From Microbotryum silenes-acaulis (Eukaryota; Basidiomycota; Microbotryomycetes; Microbotryales; Microbotryaceae), in assembly GCA_003665825.1 (NCBI GenBank), contig QPFY01000003.1, positions 1,178,001-1,242,000 on the forward strand: 64,000 nt of DNA. The letters are read 5' to 3'. The notes under the pieces were generated by a model, which was given only the letters and a program-made list of their open reading frames with translations, had not been told where the DNA came from and did no database searches. Below, piece by piece: positions 11,185 through 23,298 of this stretch. The position numbers and the translations under genes are program-made. Position 1 is the stretch's first letter, and the number at the start of each line of letters is the position of its first letter.

Positions 11185-12271
11185 TCACCCAAAAAGGTAC
11201 CACAGCAAACACAATACACATACACCCACGACCGAGCCCATGATGACCGAGTCTCGCCTCCTCCGAGAGTTGATCATCCCAATCACCGAGTTGAGCATCG
11301 GTACTTGAGCTGAGCGAGGGAAGACGTCAGGTGAGAGTAACGAGTGATGCGACTTTTTTGTAGACTGACCTGCTACTCCATTCATGCGAGCCTGAATGCC
11401 CGTCAGTCCGGATCGTTGTGCCGCAAACTCTTGCCGAGTCGCGTACGCTTGACTGCAAGGCGAGTCGATATACCATTCCCCAAGAAGGACCCGTGAGCGA
11501 ACTAGCTGGCCAAGCTCATGAGATCATGAGAAGCTATGTCGACACTCACTTGAGAGTATGATCGGCCATGCGGTGCGAGTTGTCAATGTGCCCTCGTTCT
11601 TGCAGCAATCGATCGGTGACGGAAGAGTTGGTCGACGTTTTGAACGCGCTGGATCGCGCGCGTCGGCGTGTGGCGTGTCAGTCGACTTGTATCGCCCCTC
11701 GAGACCGGGAGCGATTAGTTTACTCTCACCTGATTTCGTCTCGCACAGATCCTAATAGGTTCGCTCGTTGCTCGGCATCCCTCAAATTTGTCTGTTGGGA
11801 GGCGTGGGGCGACGTCTCAGCTCAGAAGTTGATGTGTTCCTCAGGCAAGGGCGGGGCGGACGCGTACTTTTGTCCTGGCAAAGTCCTTCCGGTACTCGAT
11901 CAAGACCTCTCGGTGACGTTCCAAAGCATGGGTCTGGGTCGCTGAAGGGGGTGGATGCGCTGTCGCGTACAAGTTGGCCAAGCGTTCGATCTGGGCGGTG
12001 AACTGTAGGCAGGAGGTCACGTGCGAGTCGATGATCAAAGCTCAGCTCCGACGCATCACCGACAGCTCGAGAGCCCCAGCAAGCTACGCACCGTCTCCAA
12101 CGAGTGCTCAATCTCGGTCTCGAGCTCGGTCTTGCGCTGGGTGAGGTCGTCGTTGAGCAAGCCGGACGACGAATAGGTGGTGCTCGTCTGTTGCGCCAAA
12201 CGACTGTAACGGGTCAAGAGGGAAGAGACGTGGGCTGTCGTGGTGTGCAGATCTCGCTTGACGGCGTCCAT
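11185..12271 (-). CDS. GOS1: Golgi Qb-SNARE Gos1 (GOSR1/GS28 homologue)
   Basis: Tail-anchored v-SNARE of intra-Golgi and endosome-to-Golgi transport. Six exons (12271-12092, 12002-11868, 11791-11730, 11648-11550, 11452-11370, 11309-11185) close in frame at 227 residues; yeast Gos1 is 223. Visible: N-terminal helical region (YSRLAQQTS), conserved segment HREVLIEYRKDFARTK, SNARE motif from LLQERGHIDNSHRMADHTL through QAYATRQEFAAQRSGLTGIQ, then QVPMLNSVIGMINSRRRRDS and a C-terminal membrane segment VIMGSVVGVCVLCLLWYLFG. Start at the ATG in CGCCACCATGGAC, a near-optimal context; a TTG-started frame extends further but is not needed. The usual N-terminal WExLR motif is not visible, so a short upstream exon cannot be excluded. 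Confidence 0.93.
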
Positions 12272-12740
12272 GGTGGCGAGGTGCGGTGGGGGTCGCTCTC
12301 CGGATGATCGAGTTGAACGAGTCGACGACGTGTGTGTGCAAGCCCACAAGTCGAGCTCAAGTTGGCGGTGAGAGACCTCCCGGCGCGGTTCGGAACGAGA
12401 AATAATGCTAGAATGCGCAGCGTTTTTAATTTATTTTTAAACTCCGTAGAAAATCCATACGTATAGTTACCTTTATAAAACAGGAGAGATTGCCAAGAGA
12501 CTTGCCTGAGTTAGTGTGTATCCATCGCGGGGCCTCGCGGGGTCCGAGCGCGGGAATTTTTATGTTCTCCCGTTTTCACAGAAAGAAAATCGCGCAAATA
12601 ATCAAAATAATTATAGATTTGTAAGAATAAATGTGTGGCGCCGTTTCGCTCACTTTCGAGCCTCACGTGCTCGCCTGCCCAGCGCCGTCCAGCTCTGCAC
12701 CACCAGCTCAGCCCAACCCCCGAACAAACCCCAACTCGTC
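12272..12740. promoter_or_regulatory. Divergent promoter region GOS1 / eIF2B epsilon
   Basis: A 469-bp region between two genes transcribed away from each other. It contains AT-rich blocks near 12420-12480 (TTTTTAATTTATTTTTAAAC) and 12595-12630, unusual in this GC-rich window, which could be nucleosome-poor core promoter sequence. No defined transcription-factor site can be named. Confidence 0.5.
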
Positions 12741-15437
12741 ATGGCCAGTAAAACAGGCGCGTTGTCCAAAGAGGACACGAAGCAAGAGCACCCCTTACAG
12801 GCGATCGTGTTGTGCGCTGGATGGGGCGAGGAGGGGCGGTGGGGGCCGCTCGTGCGACGCCAGCGAACCGATCAGGAGGAGTACGACGATCTCCAGGTCG
12901 GGGGTCAACAGAGACCATGGGTCAGTCAAGCTCCCAAGACTCTGACCAGTCCTCGGAGACGACTGCTTTGCTCTGGTCCGACGCCCGAACTGAACTCGGG
13001 TTTGAAATCGATTATTCGCAGTGCTTGCTCCCGCTGCTCGGCTCACCCCTCCTCGCCTGGACGCTCGAGTGCCTGACCGCGAATGGGGTAGAGCAGATCT
13101 TTGTCTTTGTACAAGATGGCGTCGAGCAAGTCAAGGCATGGCTAGCGTGCGTTTCATCGGTTTCGTGCTCACAGCTCGATGGGCTGCTCGTCTCTGACCC
13201 CTGCTAATGCGTCCATTTCATTTGCCCCTTGCAGTCAATCCACCTTCCAAAAATCGCAAGCTTCATTCACCATCGTTGTACGGCCGACCAAAGCCGCCAC
13301 ACCCGGCGACGTCCTCCGCGAAGTCGACTCGTTGCAGATCCTCGCTCCCGCCGATTTCCTCGTCGTGCAAGCCGGTTACGTCGGCAACCTCAATCTCAAG
13401 GCCAAAGTCACAGCATTTGCGGCGAGGAGAAAGGCCGATCCGAATATGTGTATGAGCTGCGTGGTTGCACCGGTCGAGACGAGGTCCGTGGACGATGCGA
13501 CGACGGTGCCATCGTCAGCTCGAAGAAAGCTGATCCCCGGTCACCTCCGTCCCTCTGACAGAACGACACCGACCTTTGCTATCCTCGCCATCTCGGGAAC
13601 TCATCAATTGATGCACTATGAACAATCGCCGTTGTTCCCCGCTCTGAGAAAGGCCAAATTGCCGAGGGAAGCACTCGACGGAGGCAAAGAACTGCAAGTC
13701 CGAGCCGACTTGGAAAGTGTCGGCGTCGCCATTTGTTCAGTAGAGGTGAGCACTAACGGCACTCAGACCTCAAGTATCCCTCGCCCGATTGCCGACGAAC
13801 GTTCCATCCCAGGTCCCACCCCTGTTCACGGAGAACTTTGACTACCAAACGTTTTACCCCGATTTCGTCAATGGTATCCTCACCTCGGATCTGCTGGGCA
13901 AGACGATCGGTGCGACAGTTGTAGGCGAAGATCCGATACTTCCCTTTGACGCTCAGGCGACGAGCGAGACCTCCACAGCGGCAGCATCGACTTCGGGTAG
14001 GACCCCCGCACCATGGGCTGCCGTGGTGGGCAACACAAAGTCATACGATGCCATCAGGTGAGCCCGCGACCAAGCAATTTTCTAATCGTTTCGTCGAAAG
14101 CTGACGACTTGCCTTTCCTAAACCAGTCAAGCCATTTTATCCCGGAGAGCTTACCCCTTGGCTCCCGACGAGTCCTTGCCCGAAGCTCGACCTCGCTTCG
14201 AGCAACGTCGAGCCCGAGTCTACTACGGTTCCGACGTCGACCTCTCCCGAACATGCCGCATCACATCGACATCCCTCATCGGCTCCCGTGTCGCGATCGG
14301 GAACGCTTCGCTCGTTCAGAGCTCGGTTCTGGACGAACATGTCCATCTCGGCTCGAATGCAAGTGTGGTTGATTCGTACGTGTTCGAGGGAACCAATATT
14401 GGTGATCGATGCGTCGTGCAGAACAGTATCATCGGCGAAGACGCTCTTATTGGTGAGAGGTCTGTCATCGAAGGAGGTTGCATGATCGCTGCGGGTGTCA
14501 CGATTGGGGAAGGATCCATGTTGAGGGCGTGCCGCGTGTCGCTGGAGGAGCCGGAAGAGGAGATCAATGTCGGAGAGAACCACCGTCAGTCCAGCCCCGA
14601 TCGTTACCCAACACTGCTCGAAATATGCTGATGTTTCCCCTGTTTCCCCTTTCAGTTGCACCTGGATCGACGGGCTACCTATGGCCGACCGAAGATGCCC
14701 AACTCGCAGCGAACAACCTCACCGACGACGAAGGCGAAGCTACCGATTCTCGCAACCTTTCCCTCACTCGCCTCGGTCGATCCTTATCCCACCTCTCTCT
14801 CCACTCCACTCTCTCCTCCCTCTCCTCCCTCTCTCGAGCGTCCTCCGCAACTTCCCTCTCCGAACTTGACGAACCGACCGTCGAGATTCAAGGGTTGTCC
14901 TCTCTCGCCGGAGCCACGACGACGACCGACTTCCTCTCCGAATGTCACTCTTCGCTCGAACGTTCCTTCGCCGAGAACCATACGGTCGAGAACGCCGCTA
15001 TCGAATTAAAGACCTTGCGAATGGCTTCCAACGTCCCTTTAACGAAAGTGAGACAAGTCGTCATCCCCTTCGTTTTGAAAAATTGTCTCGTCGAAGCCGA
15101 CAAGACTTTGATCGTACTCGAAAGGTGGGGAGGGTTGATCGCGAACCTAACGGCCGAACAAGAAGAAGGGATGAAGGATTCGTTATTGGTCGCGCAGAGA
15201 TGGGTGGCGGAACAAGTTGAGGATGAGAAGGAAGGGATGAGGATGTGGTTGAGGGTCTTGAAGGCGTTTTATGAGACCGATGTCGTCGATGACGAGAGTG
15301 TTTTCGCGTGGTATAAGAGTTCGGAGGCGAGGACTGTTGGAGGCGAAGTGGGGAGGAAGTTGTGGGCAGGGGCAAAACCCTTCTTGGAGGCGATTGCGCA
15401 GGACAGTGATGAGGACAGTGATGAGGATGATGAGTAG
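12741..15437 (+). CDS. GCD6: Translation initiation factor eIF2B epsilon subunit (Gcd6 homologue)
   Basis: Catalytic subunit of the eIF2B guanine-nucleotide exchange factor that recycles eIF2-GDP; cytosolic. Six exons (12741-12896, 13022-13146, 13235-13745, 13813-14057, 14127-14584, 14656-15437) close in frame at 758 residues. N-terminal nucleotidyltransferase-like domain: LQAIVLCA, then CLLPLLGSPLLAWTLECL and ADFLVVQAGYVGNL. Characteristic VPPLFTENFDYQTFYPDFVNG. Left-handed beta-helix hexapeptide repeats follow (SLIGSRVAIGNASLVQSSVL; YVFEGTNIGDRCVVQNSIIG). C-terminal W2/eIF5C domain, which carries catalysis, spans about residues 600-750 and ends in an acidic tail (DSDEDSDEDDE). Exon 1 lacks an obvious copy of the usual ADSFxxRFxP motif; GRWGPL is in that place. 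The first donor (GTCGGG) is the least certain junction. Confidence 0.93.
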
Positions 15438-15678
15438 AGGGTTGGAGGCTTCCTCACTTTGCTCTGCCAAATGTCCCAGTCTTCACAACAAACGAAGACG
15501 CTTCCGAGGGCTCCGATGATAGTAATTTCAGTACGACTGGTCAAGTCCTACGCTACAAGATTAGGTGAAGGAGAGACAATGAGCAACGAGGGTTGCGTGT
15601 ATAAGTAGGTTGTATTATGTAGGACGTCAGCGAGAGCTTTCGGTCATAATCCTTAACAGCCTTCCATCAACGAAAGTT
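15438..15678. other. 3' intergenic stretch between convergent genes
   Basis: Short gap between the eIF2B epsilon stop (+) and the TMEM184-like stop (-). No feature recognised. Confidence 0.5.
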
Positions 15679-18098
15679 TCACATAGCCACACCATACTGA
15701 TCCCTATCCGCCTGCTGATACTCGACGTAACCCCTCTGGTTCAATCCAGCCTGATTCGGACCTTGCTGTTGTTGATGTTGTTGCGACGCGGGACTAAGCG
15801 GTAAAGTCGTCTTGCGCACCGTTCTCCCACCCCGTTGTCCCGTCGAAGGAGGGAGCGAATCCTGTCGCATCGGAACGACGTGATGATCACTTTCCCTATA
15901 AGCCGCCTCGGTTCCATAAGCCCCTTCCCTATTCTCCGCCGACACGGAAGGTAGATTCTCAATACCCTTCTCCCCCATCGACATCGAATGCGACCCATCG
16001 TCCCTCCTGCTTCGATTCGCACCATCCGTACCATGAGTCCTCTTGGAAGAAGCCTGGAACGCATTATCGATATCAAAGCCGGGTTTCTCCTTTTTCCCCA
16101 TCGAAGACGATCGGGTACCCGGTCGTCCGAGGATGAAGTCGATCGTGAATACGATGCCGTGCCATCCGGCTCGGAAGAAATCGGCTGTTGAAGTGGACGT
16201 AGATTGTGGAGGGGTCAGGGGGGTGGTGCTTTCTTGACTTGGAGCGTGAAGCAGTGAGGCCAGGATTGAACTCACCATAGTTGAACGAATGTAGTAAGGC
16301 CTTGAAGACGGAGGTATGAGGTTGACCCGGTGCGCGAGCTTCCTTGTAAGGCTTCCATGAAAACGCCCAGAGGAAGACGGCGGAGAAGATCACCATCTGT
16401 ACAGGGACACACAAAACTCAGCACCGAGGGAGAAAAGTATCGAGATCTGGGAAGATGTTGGACCCACCTCGCAGCAGGTACAAAGCGCAGCCAATCCATC
16501 AGCAACGTTCGCAGCAGTCCAGTACTCTGTTGCCTTGATCACGCCATGACTTTGCAAGACGGAGAAGATGAACACTTGGTAAAAGGTAACTGTGCGAAAA
16601 ATCCACCCGTCGTTAGCGGGGAATGCTGGGCTAGCGGGGAACGCTGGGCTAGATACGAGAGCGTGACTTACTCATAACGATGCCCTTGATGGCCAAGAAC
16701 TTGGCGAGCGGTTTTTTGCCTGCTAGGCGTTCCTTGACTAGGCCGTAAAAGAGGATCAAGCCGTATAAAGCCACGCTGCACGATGACAAGAGACAAGATC
16801 AGTTACGTTGACACTGTGTGAGGAGAGAGAAAGGAAGAGAGAGGAGGGGTTACCGACGTACGAGATGGATATAAAGTCGAAACCTGCAAGCACGTGAGGG
16901 TCAGCATCGTCTCGCAATAAGTACCTAGAAACTTGGATGACGTACTATCGAGGTACACTGAGGCATAGTAAATGGAATACTGTGTCGGACAGAGCACCGA
17001 AAGAGCTACAGCGCGATGAAGCAGATGTTAGCTTCGGCGCAGCACTTGGCTTCGATCAGGAGACCGACCTTGACAGATGATGCCCGTAACCGAGATGATG
17101 GGTCGGAAAATGGAGTCTGCGAGCACGCGGAACGTCTCCCAGGGTCAGAACTACTTCAAAATCTCTGAAAAAATTGCCGCGACTCGCATTGTAGCACCGA
17201 CCACTTGAGCGCGTGCAAGAAGTAGGGCTTCGAAGGGCGGTAACGCCAGCAACAAAAGGGGACCATCTGTTGTTCCCACAGTGATACGAACAACGATGTC
17301 AGCTACGACACCCTGACAAGACGTCGGATCGGTATCCACCTCACTCACGAGTTTTTTCTTTTCCTTCTCGAGTAAAGCTTCCCTTTGCTCGTCCGTACTG
17401 TCGCCGATGTATTGGAGCAAGAGCATCAAGAACGCGGCCAGCTGCAAGTGGAGTTTCGATCGTAGGCTGTCAGCACATGTCCTCTTCGCGCGGGTTCTCG
17501 TTTCAGATGCCATGGACATACGACAATGGACTCGTAGATGACGACAATCAATTGATAGTAAGTATAGTCGCGGAACCTGTGAAGCAGGAGCTCGGCGTGA
17601 GAATCATACATAAACCAGTGCCCTTAGTATGCACGGAGGATGAACCGACCATCGGTAAGAGCAAAAAGAGATGATACTGTAAACGGCGGGCATGAAGAGA
17701 ATACGGATGATTTGGCGTTGTTCTCTTGGGACCTGGTGGGATGAAAGAAGGGCCGGTCAGCATGTATCGCTTTGAGTGCCGCCCTCGTCTCGGCTACTGA
17801 TGCTCGTGCGGCCGAGATTCGCAGTGAGAGTCGCTGGAGGCTGGACTGGGCGAAGTGCACGTACGTAGTAGTTCCTCGCGTGGAAGAAGACACTGATCAA
17901 CGTGACGACCGTTGACTGCATGGTCAGAATCGATGGGTAGGTACCACTACCATTAGCATGCTGGTCTTCACATGACCGCTTTCCTGTTCTCAGCCCCCCG
18001 TGACGCCGCCTGGGCGTCGGGTCCGATCGAGGAGTGAGTTACGTACGACCGCAGCGGCTACACCAGCAATGAGCCATCCAATCTCATGTGCATCCCAT
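15679..18098 (-). CDS. TMEM184/DUF300-family multi-pass membrane protein, 5' end unresolved
   Basis: Member of the TMEM184/OST-alpha-like family; fungal members are poorly characterised, and vacuolar or organelle-membrane roles are reported for relatives. About ten exons carry the family signature segments in order: WDAHEIGWLIAGVAAAV (18098 down), VVTLISVFFHARNYY, REQRQIIRILFMPAVYSIIS, RDYTYYQLIVVIYESIV, LAAFLMLLLQYIGDSTDEQR, WRYRPSKPYFLHALKWSVLQ, FRPIISVTGIICQ, LCPTQYSIYYASVYLDS, SVALYGLILFYGLVKERL, KPLAKFLAIKGI, FIFSVLQSHGVIKATEYWTA and FSAVFLWAFSWKPYKEA. A long hydrophilic C-terminus (15679-16250) has a Gln-rich run. The first exon with the ATG was not found, and the junctions near 17120-17170 were not fully resolved. 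Introns are 50-120 nt. Confidence 0.85.
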
Positions 18099-19026
18099 CT
18101 GTACAACTCATAAGACACGAGTCAGTACATCGACGTGAAGCGTGGCCGGTCCGTTTCTTGATCGTATTTCAGCTGCAGCCCGTAGCCCAACCAGCCAGCC
18201 TTCCCACGGCAGATGTTTCGGTCGGCGAACGCTCGGAGATGCGCCGACACGCCTCGACGACTGATTCAGATGGCCGGGAACGCACCGTCCATCCCAGAAA
18301 TTACTCTGTTCCAACGCCGACGTATTCTCGGCCGGACACGTTCGGTTCGTCAAGACCATCCTTGAGGTCGCGTGTGCAGGTGGGAGCGGTACGCGAGAAG
18401 GGACGCTCAAGCTCCGACGTCAACGTTACGCAGTGCTCGCCTCGCCTGGCCGCAGTCGTGCTGGCGCTAAGGCGCGCGGTCGATGATGATTGGTTCCTGG
18501 GGCCTGGGGTCCGAACACGAACACGCAGCAACCGTCGACTTGCACCGCTGAATCGCTAGCCGACGAGGCAGCCTGTAGGCCGTGTGAGATTCGACTTGGA
18601 GTGTAGAGAACGAGCGGTGGGGTCCAAGTAAAGCAACGAAAGGCAGCGACAGACGACGATGAAGATGTGAGAGGAGGCGACTTGCAGGGCGGCCCGAACG
18701 CCAAGATCGCGTCGGTTCAGCTAATGCCGATGATTGGTTCCGATGATGCTTGTCGGGCTCAAAAATAGATTACGCCTGCTCGGCTCACGACGCGCGCCGC
18801 CTCGTGGCATGTTGATACCTATGGTGCAGCAAAATTTAAGGGACGGTGCATCCGGGCAAAAACAAGTCGTGTATAAAATTAACAGCCAACCGAATGGCCA
18901 AAGGGAAATTAACACTTAGATAGTAGTGGGTGATATAAAAGGGAGCCGGCACTTCGACCGCTTCAACCTTGAGCCTTGAGCCTTCAACGTCCTCCTTCTC
19001 TGCGTCTGAACACCCATCTTTATCGC
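18099..19026. other. Region upstream of the TMEM184-like gene
   Basis: This stretch should contain the missing first exon(s) and promoter of the TMEM184-like gene and the 3' UTR of the lysine-rich gene. Minus-strand open frames at 18108-18410 and 18426-18704 have no recognisable motif, and I could not connect them in the right phase to the exon starting at 18098. Confidence 0.4.
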
Positions 19027-20184
19027 TTATGATTGACCCAGTACGGGAGCAGCCTGATCCAACACAGCCTTTCTCGTCGCATCGTTTTCCTCTTTCACAG
19101 CCATGACCTGTTCGAGCGTCGCTTTCTTATCGTCCCTCAACGCTCTCAGCCTCGCGTGGTCCTCCTTTTTGACATCCAATTGTTCAGTCAACATCGTCAA
19201 GCTGGTCAACGAGGCGTTGTATTTGGCCTGGGCTTGGGTTAAGGCATTCTGGTGCTTGACTTCCTTGAGCTTGGCCTGGTGGAGTTGGGTGCCAGAGGAC
19301 CGAGTCTCAGCTTGGGGCCAGAAACGGGGCATACGCGTAAAGTCGCGGAGAAGAACTGACCTTGTCAACCTTCTTCTGCAGCTTGGAGAGTTCCTGAAAG
19401 ACCAAAACTTGGAGGATCAGAATCAAGCCAACAGCATCGACCGCCACAGAGGGGAACTGACCTTTGCCGCCTTGGCCGCCTTCTTGATTTTGGACTTGGC
19501 ATCCTTCTCAACCACCTTGAGTTGCTTGACGTCCTTCTGCTCTTCCTTCTTCACCACCTTTTCGATCTGCCCATGTGCAAAACAAGAACGATTGTCAGTA
19601 TTAACAAGAGTGCACCGCTCGAGTTTCGGAAGAGGTCTCGTGACCTCGCACGATGTCACACTCTCGACTCTCGCCGTGCCTTGTGATCCGCCACCGAAAC
19701 TGACCTTCTTGAAATCCTTTTGTTTGGCCTCATGTTCCTTCAAATCGCTGACCGAAACAACCGGGGCGCTTGAAGCAGCTGCAGCGGGCTAGAGTCAGAC
19801 AAAATGCAGACAAAAGCGCGTGAATAAAATGAACGTCGCGCCAGGAACGACGTCATCGAATCGGAATTCCGGCGCGCGACCCAAGCTGGGCAAGTTTGAT
19901 CGACCGTGTTGACCGTTGATCATTCTCATGGGAGGACACGTACGGTGGCTGTGGTGGCGGCGGGTGTTGCAGCACTAGCTTGAGTGGCTTCGGATATGGG
20001 GGCGCTGCGAGGTTTCTCCGTGTAGGCTTTGGAAGAGGCGGTCAAGAAGGGGTGGCAAGTCAAGTTGCTGGAAGGGGTCAGCTTGGAGTCGACTCTAGAC
20101 CGTCGCTTCGGAAGTGTTCAAGTATGACTCACTGGGGGATCGGGAAACATCAGCAGCTGCGTTGACGGGGAGGACGGTAGTCAT
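19027..20184 (-). CDS. Lysine/alanine-rich coiled-coil protein
   Basis: Six exons (20184-20133, 20026-19944, 19788-19705, 19566-19462, 19393-19361, 19305-19027) close in frame at 211 residues. After a short start (MTTVLPVNAAADVSRSP) and a Ser/Ala/Thr-rich segment, from about residue 65 the protein is a highly charged helix with heptad-like spacing: DLKEHEAKQKDFKK, KVVKKEEQKDVKQLKVVEKD, KSKIKKAAKAAK, LSKLQKKVDK and ALTQAQAKYNASLTSLTMLT. No globular domain is visible. It resembles in composition fungal proteins annotated as Ncp1-like DNA-binding proteins, but that is from memory of composition only. Three of the five donors are GTCAGT. Confidence 0.75.
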
Positions 20185-21544
20185 AGTGATTCTAAGTGGA
20201 ACCGGTGGTTTGACCAAGACGTTATAGAAGTGAGCGCGGTTTATGCAGGTGGGAAGAAGGCAGACCCCTCTTTGAATCTCCGAGAGCGCAAGTGCTCAAA
20301 AGGATCGCTGGGCCCAGAACTGCTCGGAAGACGAGATCGCCCAGGCCAAATCGGGGTTGAATGACTTGGGCCCTGGATAACCTTCTCGATTTCAATGATC
20401 GAAGCCATTTCTCCGATCTCGTCTCGGTCAAGTTTACTTGTCTTTGGACCTGCAGCCTCCTTTATATGTGATTACTCTCTTTGTTACTGCCAAATATATA
20501 TCGTACTTGGGCTCAGCTTCAGCGCCCGGTTCAACTCGACGAGCATTCGATCGAAGCCAGCCTCCGCGGCGCATGGCAATGCGGAGATTTTTGACGCGCT
20601 CTCATAAACTTCCTTACCGAGCATGCAGCAACGGTCACCCTTTCCGCAAGTACAGAAATATGCAGGGAACGGAGTAGCCTCCTTCTCAGCAAAAGATGAC
20701 CAAAGGTCTGCGATCGTGTTGCGGCGTAGGAAAAGTGTGCTCGAGCAAACTCATCACCGTGGTCGACTCGGCGTCGGCGAGCTCCGAATATTCTCTGATC
20801 CGGACCTCACGATGGCTGAGAATCCCGCTGCCACGAAGCATTGTTTATAAAGTATTTGTCGATCACGATGTGAACCTCAGATCATGTAGTCGATGTATTG
20901 TGTTTCAACCGAGATGGGGGCCGAACCCTCCAAAACTTTACCCTGCCGGCCGCCGCCCCTGTTCTTGGGGTACCAGCCCAGCGCAATAAGGCGCAACTTG
21001 CGATTTCAACCCGAGTCGCGAAGTTCATTACGATCGCGCGCTTTTTGGTTTCGGTCGCCCCGGCGTCGGGAGTTAGTTAGTGCGTCGGGTCGGTCGGCGG
21101 CGTGGCCGATGTTCGCTTAGACGGCTTTCATCTCTTTGCCTTGGTCTCTCGCATCCTACGCAGCTTGATATTTGCTTTCGACCCGTTTCAATCGCTTCCT
21201 TCGTCCACTCGACTCTCTCAACAACAAATTAGATCCCGACTTGAAGCTCAGCTCACGACTACCCACCTCCGAGCAGCGAACCAGACACGCACCTTTGACC
21301 GCCGCCGCTGGCCACCCGCTGGCCCGACTGAGGCCACTCCCCTTGTTTGGTCAATTATCACACGCCTCTCCCGCTTCTGAACCCGACCCCGGCCTGTGAC
21401 CCAGCACGACCGTCCTCCCGCGCCGTTCCTACTTGGAACCTTATCAACGTTGCCGAACCCAGGATTCGTTACCAGCACCAGCACCTCCTCCACCACACCC
21501 CATAACACCCCCCGCTTGGATCCCCTTCTGTGCGACGACTTGGA
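20185..21544. promoter_or_regulatory. Divergent promoter region, lysine-rich gene / RAS
   Basis: A 1360-bp region between genes transcribed away from each other. It presumably holds both 5' UTRs; the part at 21120-21540 is pyrimidine-rich on the + strand, as is usual for fungal leaders. No coding segment with a recognisable motif was found on either strand. Confidence 0.45.
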
Positions 21545-23298
21545 ATGGCATCGTCAGCCGCTCGGTTCCTGAGGGAGTACAAGGTCCGTTCACGATCCAT
21601 CACCTCAACTGTCGCCTCCTGTCCTAGGAGGCACTACATGTCCAGTCTGAGGAGCGAGTTACCAGATCGGGGAACGATACCCGATGTAGGCAGCGTGTTA
21701 CACATCACGCCCCTCCCCCGCCGCCGCCGAGTCGAGCGTGTGATCACCGACCCACTTCCCCCCCCTCCCGTCCCAGGGGACGAGGTTCGAGCGCCTGGAT
21801 GCGGGCGTGTGCGCAGACGCAGTTTCCCGACTAGCGCACACACCCGCGCGGCGGATTTAGTCTGAAGCGAATGTCTCACACGAGCTCAAAAGCGGTGGGA
21901 TCATTCCCTCGGTCCGAGCATGAAGGGCATATATCCCGTTACGGGGTCAACAATCGCGTCCCGTCGTGGGGATCTCGATCACTGATCCCGCTTCAATTAC
22001 GGCTGCCCCTTCTCACAGCTCGTCGTGGTCGGAGGTGGTGGTGTCGGAAAGAGTGCCTTGACAATTCGTGAGTCGGTGGATATCCCCCTTCCCTCGGTCA
22101 CAGGTACACTTGGCTCATATCTAGTCGTCTTTACAAATCACCAGAATTCATCCAGTGCGTACCGAACCGGCGAGACTCGACAAACTGACCGCATGGAATT
22201 GGCAAACTGATCTCAAAGTGTGGTGGCTTGAATGGGGGGTGGGCAACAGATCACATTTCGTCGACGAGTATGACCCGACAGTGCGTATCATCCTAAACCA
22301 AACTCGGTTCAACCGCAGAGACTGACCTCGTGGCCCGACCCCTCTTTCCGTTCTCCCCAGATCGAGGACTCGTACCGGAAACAGTGTGTGATCGACGAGG
22401 AGGTCGCTTTGCTCGATGTACTGGATACCGCAGGACAAGAGGAGTACTCGTACGTTGGTCACTCTCAGTTCGGCTTCAATAAGATGGGGGAGACCAGGAT
22501 GCGGCGGCATGTCAGGGGAGGACAAAGGGAATCCGTGGAACCCGGACGAGAGTGTGGGGAGGGCAGAAGATCGAGCGGGGAGGGGAACAGAGCAGGCAAG
22601 AATTCATCGAGAAAGATCAGAAGGGGCTGACGGGACACTTCTTGTTCCGCTCAACAGTGCTATGCGTGAACAGTACATGCGGACCGGGGAGGGGTTCCTG
22701 CTCGTCTACTCAATCACATCCCGCAACTCGTTCGACGAAATTGGGACGTTTCACCAACAGATCCTGCGTGAGTTGGGACAGTGCGAATGGGAGATGCGGG
22801 GCTTGGGCTGAACCGAACGGGATACGTTTTACGTGACGCAGGTGTCAAGGACAAGGATTCCTTCCCGGTGATCCTGGTGGCCAACAAGTGTGATCTCGAA
22901 TACGAGCGACAGGTGGATTCGCAGGGTGAGCTTTGAGCATGAAACGATTGGTAATGGCCTCGATGGGGATCTTTCGCTGACGCACAAGTCGATCTTACAG
23001 AGGGCCGAGATTTGGCGAAGCAGTTTGGGTGCCGCTTCATCGAGACATCTGCGAAGCAACGATTAAACGTCGAGGAGGCCTTTTCAAACCTGGTTCGCGA
23101 GATTCGAAAGTACAACAAGGTGCGTCGTCGAATCAAGTGTTGCGTCGTTTTGAAGTATGCTCGAGACTTATGCCGCAGTTTTGCTTCGTATAGGAACAAG
23201 CCGCAGGTCGACCAGGGGCACCTCAGAACGGGGCGGGCCATTTCGAGAACGACGACAAGCAATCGGCGGGGTGCTGCGGTGGTTGCGTGATCCTCTAG
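21545..23298 (+). CDS. RAS1: Ras small GTPase
   Basis: Membrane-attached GTP switch controlling cAMP and MAPK signalling, morphogenesis and mating in fungi. Nine exons (21545-21583, 22019-22067, 22145-22154, 22250-22280, 22361-22449, 22658-22767, 22842-22925, 23001-23119, 23194-23298) close in frame at 211 residues. Motifs: P-loop GGGGVGKSA, switch [17 protein letters not shown], switch [26 protein letters not shown] and ETSAK. The C-terminus has a hypervariable region ending GCCGGCVIL. The CAAX box CVIL, with Leu last, predicts geranylgeranylation, and the upstream cysteines could be palmitoylated. Exon 3 is only 10 nt and encodes the junction LTIQFIQS; without it switch I would be out of frame. 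Intron 1 is 435 nt. Whether this is the RAS1 or RAS2 paralogue cannot be told. Confidence 0.96.

Noticed and set aside
15730..15760. GGTTCAATCCAGCC as a tRNA B box
   Set aside because: It lies inside the coding C-terminus of the TMEM184-like gene and no tRNA fold surrounds it.
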